Of a stretch of DNA of 64,000 nt, positions 10,511-21,582 are shown piece after piece (the stretch's first letter is position 1; every line of letters begins with the position of its first letter). Source of the DNA: Sipunculus nudus (taxonomy: Eukaryota; Annelida; Sipuncula; Golfingiida; Sipunculidae); the NCBI GenBank assembly GCA_026874595.1, contig CM049315.1, forward strand, positions 33,804,164-33,868,163, given 5' to 3'. The position numbers were made by a program, and so were the translations under genes. The notes beneath the pieces were generated by a model that had not been told where the DNA came from, searched no databases, and saw only the letters and a list, made by a program, of their open reading frames with translations.

Positions 10511-11812
10511 GTGGAATATTTTGCCAACCCTACTGATGTGAATGTGGAGAGTATTTTCCCTGGAGGGGGACAGGTGGCAGCACCCTATGGTGCATTCAGC
10601 GTTGAACGTGGGGACTCTGACGGAGGATGGATCGCGACTACAAAAGACCTTGTGACCTTCTTGAATGCTGTAGATGGCGCCAGTAATCAAACACTTATCA
10701 AGAAGAAGACATTTAGAATGATGCTGAATAAACCAAACTACTGCAAAGGGACATCTTGGTTTGGAATGGGGCTGGATGTATCTAGCAATCGTCGAGCATA
10801 TGAACATGGTGGACATATGGATGGCTCGACAGCTTTTTTATCACGAACACATCATGGTTTTACATTTGCCTTTCTATGCAACTATTGGCCATATGATTCT
10901 GATTACAGCAGCGTCATTGAGTATGCCATTAATCATGTAAGTGGATGGTCAAAGGTCAAGGTTGTTCATCATCCAATAGGTGATGCTGTTACAGCAGATG
11001 GAAGTCATGTGATCAAACTGAAAATTCCTGATAAACTCTTTGACAATGTGAATTCTAGTTTACACACAGATGGCTATGCTTTGGTTTGGATAAGTGGCTA
11101 CCTGGTGAAAGAACAACCATTTTTCTGTGGATTATGGATTAGAGTAAATACTGACAAATACAACATTGTCCATAAAATCAGTCTAAAATCTGTAAGTGAT
11201 ATGTTACATAATAAAGAAAGTGAAGGGTTTATTCCAATCCATTTAGATACATATATGATACAGAAACGTTTATTATGTACAATTATTTTAATGAAGAAGG
11301 ACTTAACTACGATAAATCAAGTTGAAAATATGGAATTGACATTTAAAATGTTTGAAAACCTAGAAGAGCATGAGAATTATTTAAATACAGCACAGAAGCA
11401 AAACTGGTTTCCAAAGTGTGTATCAGTTATTAATTCCGATGGAGACTATCAGGTGGCAGCACTGTACAATAAGCAGTCCTGCGCTCAAGGCGGCGGTTTC
11501 TGGTTCACGTGTAACATGACGTCATCCAAGTACCACGCTGAATTTGACAAGCATGCCCGGTGGGGCCACCTGTTAACGTATGTGAAAGCTTACAAAGTCG
11601 GTGGTATTGTTAACTTTGCCGCCGTGTGGCGTGATGCTGGATCTTATCTGTACTCCAGTGAACATGATATGTGCAAACACCGGTTTCTGGTTGACTTTAC
11701 CGCTCATGACGTTAAAAAATATAAACCTGATTTGATTTGCGGGTATGAGGGCGAGGAAGGAGGCCACCGGTTTGCGGCAGTATACAGTAAACCTGTCATT
11801 GTCGAAAATTAA
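10511..11812 (+). CDS. Beta-lactamase-like hydrolase, terminal exon: end of catalytic domain plus five BTRD1-like repeats
   Basis: Acceptor ttgttccag at 10510, phase 0; stop taa at 11810-11812. The first third completes the serine beta-lactamase domain, with DGGWIATTKDLVTFL and the third motif H-G-G (10805-10813), which replaces the K-T-G of bacterial enzymes. From about 11,030 on there are five divergent repeats of about 40-50 residues ending in F/Y-x-x-x-W/Y strands (such as NFAAVWRD and RFAAVYSKP). They resemble the bacterial tandem repeat domain 1 found with polyglycine hydrolases. The matched exons from 1342 give 658 residues plus the missing start. All three catalytic motifs are present, so an active serine hydrolase, perhaps an extracellular peptidase or esterase, is inferred; the substrate is unknown. 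Spliceosomal introns rule out bacterial contamination. Confidence 0.88.
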   Translation: MEYFANPTDVNVESIFPGGGQVAAPYGAFSVERGDSDGGWIATTKDLVTFLNAVDGASNQTLIKKKTFRMMLNKPNYCKGTSWFGMGLDVSSNRRAYEHGGHMDGSTAFLSRTHHGFTFAFLCNYWPYDSDYSSVIEYAINHVSGWSKVKVVHHPIGDAVTADGSHVIKLKIPDKLFDNVNSSLHTDGYALVWISGYLVKEQPFFCGLWIRVNTDKYNIVHKISLKSVSDMLHNKESEGFIPIHLDTYMIQKRLLCTIILMKKDLTTINQVENMELTFKMFENLEEHENYLNTAQKQNWFPKCVSVINSDGDYQVAALYNKQSCAQGGGFWFTCNMTSSKYHAEFDKHARWGHLLTYVKAYKVGGIVNFAAVWRDAGSYLYSSEHDMCKHRFLVDFTAHDVKKYKPDLICGYEGEEGGHRFAAVYSKPVIVEN

Positions 11813-13740
11813 TGTAATGATATACAAATTCTGAATTATTGATATCAAATAATGATTCCATATTACTCAGAAACGTAGGGATGATAGGAATAATGATAAT
11901 TATAATGATCAGTTATTAGCATATCAGAAATGTCTTTCAGTAATCCACCGAAACACTTCCTTCAGAAGGCAGCTTATGTGCTCAGGGTGTGGTCATAATG
12001 TAACAAACCCATAAATTATGTTTCTGATTATATTGGTTTTTTAAGTAAGTGAAAATAAAATACAGATTCAATGTTCCAGTTTGCTTTCAGTGAAATATGT
12101 GAATGGCGCTGCTGTGCCGTAATAACTTTTAAACTTATGAAAGTGCTTTTTATACATGCATTGACAAATGTCTCTGTGAGTCATTTGTGGTCACTAATGC
12201 AACCGGTCACACAGGATGGCGATCTCGCACCGACCACAGCGATCTAAATCAAACTAGCAAGGTCACTGCATGATCGCCGAAAATAAAAAAACTCCCTTTG
12301 TGTTAACCTACTGCGCTCTTACGGCGTATTAAATATTATTTGTGTACGGGTCAGATATCCTCAGGGTGTTCTGTGGCGTTCCGACTGCAGCCTTTGTGTC
12401 AGCACGACGTTCATACCACGACGCGCCCTGTAGTTACCCGCTGACAGCGGGACATACTGTGACCACACTGGACCGATAGTCGACCGCACAAAATGCTGGG
12501 ATAAGCTGTGTACACATTAATTCTTTTATCCGGCAACGACAATCAGGCAACGATAATGCGGCAATGGCAAAAAAATCATTGAAGTGTACACATGCACACT
12601 GAGCGGCAGCGACTATGCGGTACGACTATCTGGCTATTTTTCGAATCGGTCTGTGAGAGATTTTTCCGTTGCCGGACATAATCAAAAGTCGCCACTACCA
12701 TAAAATGACGTCACTACTACCATACAGGGGCATCCTTTCCCAGTCTTGTAGTTTTAAGAAAACTGAGATGCCCCGAAAAGGCAAATTATCAGCTTAATGG
12801 GTAAAAAAATGAAAGATAGAGAACTGTGTAGATACACGATAATTTAATTATATATTTAAAAGGTGTATGAAATAAATTCTAATTAAATACGTTCTTTCTG
12901 TCTTCGTCTTAGAATAATAAATTGGACCCAGTATAACCCTTTACTTCTTTATCTTCTCGGCACTGTTATTCAAGGACAGGCAATATTTGGAAGGATATCG
13001 TCGCCCTGGAGGTACATTGTGATAAACAAAACACGTAAGGTTTGGCCTCCGATTATAACTTTTGTCGAATTAATGAGTACACCCAAAACGCATTCTCGCT
13101 GTCGACGCCGTTGCCGGATATATACACATTCATACGGTATTCGGGGAGGTCCGATTTACGCATGCGGGACAGATCCAAAACAAAGTGTAGTCCAAACTAG
13201 TCCGTACATATACATGGACCTTCATGTCCTCTGATATATATCTGCTGTATCGACAAGACGGTTTTGGCCAAGTGTAAATTCATAGTAGAACCTTTCGCAA
13301 CAGATCTGCATGTACGATAGGTCCAGGGACCTCGGCTTAAATGACAGGCACAATGTGAGCCCGTGTATTGGGTCCCTGAGCTAGCGCAACACGAACTATT
13401 TCAACCAGCGGGTACATGTATTACCTTGTCTTTAGCCAAATCAGGGTATCTCCTGATTAACAGGTGTTGTGGCCCGGGCGATGCATGGGGGGTCCGGAGC
13501 GCTTTGTACATGTGGACGCGTGTGATCGCGCCCGGTCCAGTCATTCTTGTACAGGAGTAAGCCAACGGTTTCAGGGCAAGCTTTTTGCAGGTATATATTT
13601 ATTTCAAAGAGAAGACCCTATTTATATATTAATTCAACATGTTTTATGGATGATTAGGCCCCTTTGAATCAGAAGTACATAAACGGGGAGAGGAAAAGGG
13701 CACACGCCTGCCGCAGCCTGTAATTTTATAATCTAGACCA
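11813..13740. other. Intergenic region without a recognised gene
   Basis: No ORF with family similarity. The start holds the 3' UTR of the beta-lactamase-like gene. Between 12,528 and 13,120 there are opposed copies of an 11-12-bp motif (tatccggcaacg at 12,528; gttgccgga at 12,668; cgttgccggata at 13,109), suggesting a decayed foldback element. The rest is unremarkable. Confidence 0.5.
12054..12059 (+). terminator. Candidate polyadenylation signal of the beta-lactamase-like gene
   Basis: A canonical aataaa hexamer about 240 bp after the stop codon, on the coding strand. The position fits a 3' UTR; no transcript evidence is available. Confidence 0.45.
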
Positions 13741-14084
13741 TCTTCAAAATACAATTAGTATAATTCAACAAGTGCTTCATCACTGACTCACCTGCTGTCC
13801 ATCATCAGCGATCAATGATACCAATTTTTTCCATTTGTCAAACCCAGTTATATAATTGTCCAATTAAGAGAGAGAGAGAGAGAGATCTACACCCAGACGA
13901 AGATACGCCTGGATATCCGTCGACTCCACATTTTTTTTTGTTGTAGAAAGTTGAACAGAGACGTGCTCAGGACGACAGATCTAGACCATATTGAATCCCC
14001 GTAAAATTATGAAGCGGATGTAAAAAAGGGTCTGTCGTAAAAGATGTCTTATTTTACAGACCACTGCATGAGACCCCATTTATT

Positions 14085-15128
14085 GTATCCCCAGACAAAG
14101 TCGGGATACTATGGTTTAAGCACGGTCGCGCCGCCGCCGAAGAGATTTGGTTTGGACGCGAAAACTCAAAAAAAATATTTTACCGATCTTTACCAAACTT
14201 GACATGTGCTTAGATATGGGTGAGAGGACAAAGGCTATATAAAATTGGGTCATGACCTTTACTAGGAGAGTGACCTTGACCATGAAAAGATTCATTTTGG
14301 GGGAAAATCACAAATATCTTAAGAAATCTTGCATGGTTTGATACAAATATTAACTTGACCGAAGATCATGGATAGTGATGTCATGTACCGGAAACTGGTG
14401 GCGCCATCTGTTATCCTTATCTTGTTTTCATGCCGTTTAATACCCCCATCATTGCCACTTAACAGTACTTTGAGCATTATAAGTCAAAAACTAAAGGACA
14501 GATTTCTTCCATATTATGCATATACATGGACATGGGTTATTGGATTATGTATATTTTAATTGGGGTCATGACCTTTCATATGAGAGTGGCCTTGACCTTG
14601 AATATTGCCATATATGGTGGAAATCATAAAAAAATCATAAATATCTCAATAAGGGATGCATGGATTGGTCCAAAAATTGACCAAAGATCTTGGATAGCTT
14701 TGTCTTTTACGGAAGACAGGGTGCGCCACCTTCTGTCCTTTTGTTGTTTTGGGCCTTTTAATTACCCATCATTGCCATTGTTTTTGCGTGGCGTCCATCT
14801 GTATATTTGCTTTGAGTGAAAATTGTTCATATCTCGGGAATGGTTCAAGGTATAGGTCTGAAATTTGGCATGTCCATCCATCATGGAAAATTTTCTTGTA
14901 AACCAGACAGGTGGCGCCACCTACCTTCCCGTTTCTGTGAAATAAATCAATGCTCTTTTCTCAAGAGAGATTTAACATATTGGCCCCTATATTTGGTGAA
15001 AAATATTTTTTCCGAAGTTGATAGATGGAAGAAACCATGGTCACTTGTTAAGTGTCAGTATATGCTGCTAAAGAAGGGGGCCTATTGTTAAATGGGGGGG
15101 GGGGGGGGGATTTATTGTCTGGGGATAC
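14085..15128 (+). repeat. Hairpin-tipped tandem-core element, family gtatcccca
   Basis: The left tip 14085-14109 is gtatccccaga / caaag / tcgggatac. The right end 15117-15128 is gtctggggatac, inverted relative to the left end. The core has about three diverged units with gtcatgacctt..gagagtggccttgacc, plus ggtggcgccacc at 14,910 and a near match at 14,397. The element is absent from the matching place in block B (about 28,705), which gives a natural empty site. Confidence 0.8.
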
Positions 15129-15469
15129 TGCCAAGAAATCTCTAGTTCTTTTCTATCATTTAGAGAACCTTTATTTCTAGGTGCATGGTGCTTTTGTCGG
15201 AAGCCCTTGTATGGGCAGAAGGGCATTGGATTTACAATAAAGGTCAACGCTAATGTAAAACCATTGCAAACTAATAAAACACTCTTTGGTATTAACGGGA
15301 TACACAGGGTCATATGTAGATCGACATCAGTATTCATTGTGTTCCAAGAGTACTAAGAATTTTACAACACATTACCCAAAACAAAGAAGAATCACAGAAA
15401 TTTGAACCCACTGTAAGATGCCCTAAAATAGAGTGCGCTGCAAAAATTAATTTGAACAATATTTGCCCT

Positions 15470-15880
15470 CAGATCAATGCATCGGGATTCGACAACGGCC
15501 GAATCGCACATATGTTGACCAGAAGGGGTACAGTAAAGATGCATTGCCAGAGACGGTTTACAAGATTCAGCGGTCTCTATGTGGACACCTGAATATTCAG
15601 GTTGTTATCAAATTCAACGCTTTTGCCTGTTAACAAACTGTTGGGTTACCTGGTGAAATGGTTCTTGACAAACTTTCAAACTTGGTTTGTATGTACAACG
15701 GGTGCAAGAGGTTGTCATTAAGTCAGTATAGTGATTTATCAAGGTGAAAACCACGTGGTTTGCCAGGGAGGAGTTTTTCCGGAAATGGTTGGACCCTTGT
15801 CGAGAAGTGACTTTATGTGATTAGATCGGTGATATCAAGGGCAACGTATACTCCATTAACAGAATAGCGTGCGAAATGAT
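15470..15880 (+). pseudogene. Decayed GNAT acetyltransferase exon 2 (block A, older copy)
   Basis: 15,488-15,535 matches the GFRHG..RGRIGHLVTR part of the live gene's exon 2 (seen as gattcgacaacggccgaatc and onward). 15,764-15,815 matches its AREDYLRGWLHPSRAVTLC part, seen here as REEFFRKWLDPCREVTLC before a stop. The intervening sequence is scrambled and frameshifted. No intact exon 1 is visible upstream. It is the counterpart of the fragment at 29,040 in block B, so this copy was already there before the block duplicated. Confidence 0.75.
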
Positions 15881-17984
15881 AATATATAGGAATCGATAAA
15901 TTACCGATATTTGTGACGAGAGCTAGTATAGTATTTTTAAACTAGAATTCTTGTAAATGTCATTGGACAGTTACGGACTTCCACCTAACCCCCCCCCCCC
16001 CCTACCCCACCGTCCACCCCGAACCCTCGAATCTCCTACTTATGTTTTATCCACCTGTAATAGTTGAGAGAGCTATAATCCTGTAAAAAATGAAATTTGG
16101 TCGTTTCTTGAGTTTTCATTGATCAGCTGAAAATGCTGGCGTCACATTTCCGTTATTTGCATATTATTAAAAAAACTATTAAAATTATTTCTGACAAACT
16201 TGCCACTGCACTCCTACGTTGAAAATGGCATATGAATGTAAAGGTTTCAGCTTTCTAGGTCGTATAGTTTATTCGAGGGACACCACATCTCATATGGTTC
16301 CGCATGAGTGAATTCATGGCGGTACCCCCAGGAATGTTGGGAAAAAGATATAATAGCTAATTTTTCAATAATTTGTCTGTACATCTGAAAAAAATCGCAC
16401 TTTTTGACCCCTTGGACCTTGATAAATAGATCAAGGTCACTGAAATTGGGTCAAATTAATTGGACCATGGTAGTGAAGATCGTGTGTAAATATATAAGAA
16501 ATTGGATTAAAAAAACTGGCAGAATAATAATGAGAAAAATAATTTGTAAATTTATTTTTATTTCAAATGCGATCTTAAAGATAAAATAACTCCTACAATG
16601 GTCTGGGTGAAAGGTTGTTATGATTCACGTCCCATTATGCAGGTCATATTAACACTGACATTCTGTAATCAGTGGTAAATCAAAAGACACAGAAATTGAG
16701 GTAGTATTTTAATTTGTATTTTAACGAGACTGTTGTTAGAGTATCGGTAATCACAGAAAAGAGCATTTCTGCAGGCTGCTTTAGTCTGTTTAAATACCAT
16801 GGAATTTAGGAATTATCATTGAAATTTGGTGTAAATTCCATGCATGGAAGGAGCAACAGAATTCGTTTTAATATTTTCCGCACCACGTGTAAGACAGGCG
16901 CCCCACCAAAAGGGGCCATTGGTCTACTGACAGGGTTTCTTTCTGAAATGCACACTTTGCATGATTGGTCAGATTAGCTATGGCGTTCTGACATTGCAAG
17001 ACCACTGATCTATTTAAGGATAACAACAGATCTGTATTTCTTCTTGCGTAGCTTGCGTCTATAGATATCGTCCTCAAAAAATTTGGTTAGTTACACAACC
17101 CAGTTCATAAATACTGAAATACTTGAAAGGGACACACAGCCAAAAAACACCAACCATTCAGATTTTCTCACAATCTTGAAAAATGGTAGAATTTTTACTT
17201 TTAAGGAACTCCTAATGCCACTTCAGTGTACTAATTACCCGAAATGCCAACTCCATAAATGTGCCGCCCGGGACGGACCGCCCCTGCCGCCCCCTTAGGT
17301 ACGCCACTGCTGATAGCACCGAATCCTTGGTAGAGTGATAACAATACCGTTTCCCATGGTCTCATGAAAGCTCCATGCAATAATGATGACATGTTTTAAA
17401 TGCTCAGGAGTGTATATTAAGACTATATATTAATATATTATACCTTAAAGTGTCTCTTTAGACTAACAATCTCGATTCCAATATGTCCGTGTGGTGCAGA
17501 TAAAAAAAAACATTTTTGACGTTTTCTGTTGTCGCATATTTTTTTTTAAATTTTGCATCAAAATCTTCATTCTTGTCAAAGATTTCCATATTCATATAGA
17601 ATCTGGTTAGAGTCATCGATAATCGTATGGAATATATTTTGCAGATTGCATCTGTTCGTTTATCAATATATCGCACAAGCCATATATTTCGCTTCCGAGA
17701 ACTCGATATAATTGTTCTCCTGGTAACACGCGGTCCGACAACCGATACCTAAATAACCGTTACTTTTAGTAATATTACTGTTCCTTCAAAATAACCAGAC
17801 GTGATTAATTATCTGGATTATAATAAGTGGGTTGGGCCTACACTTGTTGATAAATACAACAACATAACAATTTAAATCCCATAAATGGCCGAATGTTCTG
17901 TCCGAATTAGTAATAGATATTACAAAGCCAAAACATATACTGCCAGTCTATTACTTAAACATGATGGTCAAAATGACTTGACTA

Positions 17985-18165
17985 GGCACCGTCTTATGAA
18001 ATATATCCGCCAGGTTACGTATATAGTTTCACATGCGGCTTGATAGCGGCTACACTCATCCCATCCAGGCACCAGAGACTAAGTGCCGGGCCCTGCTGTC
18101 CTGAACCCCAGGACAGCCTACTTACAATAAGATTTGCCTATTAATGGGCCGGTCCATAAAAAGAT
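17985..18165 (+). repeat. Single copy of the unit that is tandemly repeated at 29.76-30.83 kb
   Basis: Shares atatccgccaggttac, the tgcggcttgatagcggctac stretch, and the gccgggccctgctgtcctga end with the 215-bp repeats of block B. Only one copy exists here, which suggests that the ancestral state is single. Confidence 0.8.
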
Positions 18166-18480
18166 AAAATGGATGGCAGGTAAGTCTGTTGTCTTACACT
18201 GTAATTTCCCTCACTCCGTCTGTACAATTCAGTCAGGACATATCCATTTGTCAATCAGGTCAACCCCTGCTTAACTGCCAATCACAAGGCAGTAAATGAC
18301 TCCGCTCTCTACTGGCCAACACAAAAAGAGTGATTCCCCCATGGTCGCCCTCTTGGGGATCAGAGGATTTAGCATAAACTGACCACATCGAACGCAACAC
18401 CGCTGAAAAAAAAAAAAAAAAATCAGTACATGCTCATAAACGGGAGTGTCAACACCAACCAACCGCCGTGCTGCGGTCTG

Positions 18481-18573
18481 CTGTGCAGCGCTGCAAAGCA
18501 AAGCTGAAAAAGGTTAAACTTTCTGCGCTTTGCAGCGCCGCACAGCGCAGTGCAGCGCTCGGTGTGGCCGGGC
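18481..18573. repeat. GC-rich foldback sequence
   Basis: 18,481-18,500 (ctgtgcagcgctgcaaagca) and 18,527-18,545 (gctttgcagcgccgcacag) form a stem of about 19 bp with one mismatch around an AT-richer loop. It is followed by ctcggtgtggccgggc (18,558-18,573), which recurs at 63,814. Probably a MITE end; the other boundary is not clear. Confidence 0.6.
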
Positions 18574-18897
18574 CTTCAGGCCTTGCCGGCTATTTCCTTC
18601 ATGTAACCTACCTTGGTATGTCTGATTAACCTCCATGTTTCACTTACCTAAAATATATTGGAGTCTTGATCATTTTGAGTGTATATGTTCTAATTATATT
18701 TATCCAAAACGGCGTGTGTTAGTATACATTATCCCCATAATTATAAGATACCCAACAATACATCACATGGGACGATGTATTCGATCAGAAGTTATTGAGA
18801 CAAACATTTTCAAATTAACAGCCAGACAGGCTTCACACAAATTAATTCTATATATAGATGCTTTTATTTGTAGATCACCATTTTAGAAGATACATGC

Positions 18898-19030
18898 TAG
18901 CGACAGCTTGTCACCCCAAACGTCGACTTTAGATGAGCTGAAGACGATGGGGTGACAGTACAAGCTATTGGTTCGCATCAGGCCCTATCAGTTTTTTTCC
19001 GAAGGCCTGAGTGTCATGTTGTCATGGCTA
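18898..19030 (+). mobile_element. Tiny DNA element, copy 1, with perfect 9-bp target duplication
   Basis: Starts tagcgacagcttgtcacccc and ends gttgtcatggcta. It is flanked by gatacatgc at 18,889-18,897 and again at 19,031-19,039. Block B at about 34,340 has one such site and no element. At 133 bp it is non-coding. A 9-bp duplication is typical of Mutator-like elements, but the inverted ends (tagc..gaca and its counterpart) are short, so the superfamily call is inference. Confidence 0.8.
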
Positions 19031-19196
19031 GATACATGCATGGTTAGATCAAATACATGTATATCACAGTGATATTCTGTGACAGTCTAGAATAATCGCC
19101 CCAGCGTTTAATTAATATATCCAAAAGCTATAGTGATTAAAAAGCTTTAAGCCTTCAAGTCAAGTACATGTAATCTCAAAAGATTACACAGAGGGT

Positions 19197-19298
19197 TAGC
19201 GACAGCTTGTCACCCCCAAACGTAAATTTTAGATGAACTGAAGACGATGGGCCTATCAGTTTATTTCCGAAGGCCTGAGTGTCATGTTGTCATGGCTA
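19197..19298 (+). mobile_element. Tiny DNA element, copy 2, with perfect 9-bp target duplication
   Basis: Same ends as copy 1 (tagcgacagc...catggcta), 102 bp because of an internal deletion of about 31 bp. It is flanked by acagagggt at 19,188-19,196 and 19,299-19,307. The matching place in block B (about 34,483) is uninterrupted. Two independent insertions with the same ends and the same duplication length fix the element boundaries. Confidence 0.85.
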
Positions 19299-19497
19299 AC
19301 AGAGGGTCGGCCCGGATAAGATTTTTCTTGGTGTCTCCCGGGCGTACAGCATTTTAAATAGATTGACATCAGTATCGATCCGTGGAAATGTCAACGACGT
19401 CATGATGTGCTCGTTAAAACAAAATCGAGGAGTCAACATAAATAGGTCACGTAGTCATGATATGCGTACAAGTCTGTATGATAATATAGTACACAAC

Positions 19498-20049
19498 TTG
19501 TCCTGTACCATGGCTGAGACAGGCTCCGACTCGACGAAGTCATGCACGCTACATAAGGAAAATCATCTGTAGTGCGACCCTCAGCCAAGGTCGCGCAAAA
19601 ATAAAGAAAGAACAAAAATTCTTAACCGTTTAGACTAAATATTTTACTTCGATGGAAATATAAAATGGTATATATGACATTGTGGTGGCTAAACAAAATC
19701 TTCATATAGCGCAGTAATATGATTATTACCAGGAATATCAGACATCTCTAGCATGTTTTCTAGTCACTTATTTATAGTGCAAACCCCCATTCATGGGTTC
19801 TCTGTTCATGTATACAATGATAAAGGATTCATGGGAGTGTCGTAGTGCACACTCCAGTGGAGTGTTATATGATATATTTGATAAAACTATATTTGACATT
19901 TTGCGTGTATCATTTGCACAAAAAAACTTGATTTAGGTCATTCTGTTCCTAGTTTGTGTGAGTGCCTGCTGATAAATCACTGGTTCACTCGTTCACGACG
20001 TTGTATGGATGTGACTTGTGTAAGAATTGGCAACTCGTGACCACGACAA
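19498..20049 (+). mobile_element. Insertion of about 552 bp immediately upstream of the GNAT start codon
   Basis: Block B reads straight from gataatatagtacacaa to tcaacatggcgagg (about 34,620-34,650). In block A the same two flanks are separated by 552 bp. A 10-bp near-direct repeat (agtacacaac 19,488-19,497; agtacaaaac 20,050-20,059) brackets the insert, and its ends are weakly inverted (ttgtcctg; cacgacaa). It contributes the whole proximal leader and probably the promoter of the live gene. Confidence 0.55.
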
Positions 20050-20063
20050 AGTACAAAACCAAC

Positions 20064-20235
20064 ATGGCGAGGCCAAACTTTATCGTCCGTCAGCCCCGAC
20101 CTGATGAGCTGACGGAAATTGAAAAACTGTGCCTGACTGCGGGCTGGCCGTCACCGAATGGTTTGCTCGAACTGTACTTTGACCTGCAGCCGTCTTCTTA
20201 CTTCACAGCGGTGACCTCGGATGGCACTATACTAG
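20064..20235 (+). CDS. GNAT acetyltransferase, exon 1
   Basis: The ATG at 20064 has the context caacATGgcg and is conserved at the start of the dead copy at 34,642, which supports it over the upstream in-frame ATG at 19,962 that lies in inserted DNA. It encodes FIVRQPRPDELTEIEKLCL and the start of the GNAT fold, ending D-G-T-I-L-G. Donor ctag|gtatga at 20,235/20,236, phase 1. Joining to 25,427 restores the family glycine and gives 302 residues overall, the expected length for a GNAT plus C-terminal domain. Confidence 0.88.
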
Positions 20236-20282
20236 GTATGATTATTGCCATGCACAAGTAAAAAATCATGTCTTAAGGCCAA

Positions 20283-20618
20283 AATAAAAAAAAATGTATG
20301 GTTCTCAGGCACTTTTTTTTTCAGAAATCAATGCGGGCGGGCGCTTTTTTTATTTTAAATTTTTTGGTATGTTTCGATAAAAATGTCAAATGTTAAGGGA
20401 AAAGCATGAAAATAACAGTTTTATTTTGCTCAATAAGTAAAAGCACTACAAAACAAAGGAAATTGTATGGTTTTGTCTTCTTGAAAGAAATTTCGGAGCG
20501 GCAACAGCTCAAAATTGGAAAGTTTTTATTGAAAATCAAAATAAAAAGTTTTGATGCGGGGGTTTAAAATTGATGCGGGCGGTGCCTGAGAACCATACCT
20601 TTAATTTTTTTGTCCTAA
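20283..20618. mobile_element. MITE with 17-bp inverted ends in the GNAT intron
   Basis: gtatggttctcaggcac at 20,296-20,312 is perfectly inverted at 20,582-20,598, with A-rich and T-rich extensions outside. Subterminal atgcgggcgg motifs occur near both ends. Non-coding. No clean target duplication can be read through the A/T tracts. Confidence 0.75.
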
Positions 20619-21195
20619 GTATTGTATATTCTGTGTGACTGACTGAAAGTGAAGCCGGCGCTCGAGCCAGTCACAAGTCTCCAGAATTTAAAACCTGGCC
20701 CGCACTGGCTCCCTCACCATCTTGTCATTAGGGATTGTTGCCTTGGGTGTTTTACTGGCATTTCTCGGTCATATCAAATACGAAAGCAGTGGCTGGTCCA
20801 GAGGGGGGCACAAATATGTGGACTTTCTGTTCCTTAACTACTGCTCTATTGAATGATTTTTTTTCATAATGTAGTCAAAATTAGGCTTTTAACCGGAAAG
20901 TAACATGTCAATGGTGAAAATGTGCATCTATGTTTATAACACCTCTGTTTATAATAACATCTTCTCTTTAAAATAATTCTCGTGGTATAATATTTGCTAA
21001 CATTCAAAAGACCTTGTCTCCAAAATTGGAAATTGCTTGAAACGTAAATAAAACAACTATATAGGTGCTCACAGAAGCCATACTGATTATCAGTACCGAC
21101 CTCCATATCTTCAAAATGGAGGGGGGGGGGGGGGGTAAACACACAAATCAAGTGATCCTGTCACACTAGACACATAAAAATAACTAAATGACGCA

Positions 21196-21489
21196 TCAGC
21201 TGAAACCGCACCACCAATGAATGTCCTTAATCAGAACAGCACCGTCCTCACTGCTCTGCGTGGAGCCTGAACCAAGCGCAGGTTTTATCATATAGCCTGG
21301 TTTCTCCAACGTAGCATCTTGCACCAATACGGGAACGGCTGTCACCGAACTGACCGGAATAAAGCTTCTCTTAACCACCATTAATCTATAAATAGAATAG
21401 TAAACACCATGTTGTTCTCTCTTGAACGTTGCATTGATCGGTCTACCATCCATGTTAATCTCACCAGTTGCAAAGTCTATGACACACAT
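21196..21489 (-). pseudogene. Gypsy post-protease segment, truncated
   Basis: Begins C-V-I-D-F-A-T-G-E-I-N-M-D-G, typical of the stretch after the protease flap in metazoan Gypsy polyproteins, then non-conserved residues to a stop. The reverse transcriptase expected next is missing, so the element was truncated here. Confidence 0.55.
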
Positions 21490-21582
21490 CGAGCCCTAGT
21501 AGAACAGGATCAAGGATTTCTGTCATATACACTCTCCAAGTATGTATCGAATTTCCTTGCTTGGTGGAAACTTCTTCCCTTT

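Noticed and set aside
10487-10816. Minus-strand ORF of 109 codons, and another at 11,573-11,848
   Set aside because: Antisense shadows of the terminal exon of the beta-lactamase-like gene.
1342-11812. Bacterial contamination or very recent transfer of a beta-lactamase gene
   Set aside because: Phased spliceosomal introns with repeats typical of the rest of the window show a resident animal gene; LACTB-like proteins are common in animals.
19962-20063. Upstream in-frame ATG of the GNAT gene at 19,962
   Set aside because: It lies in the segment absent from the paralogous copy, and the extra 34 residues have no family similarity; the ATG at 20,064 is conserved.
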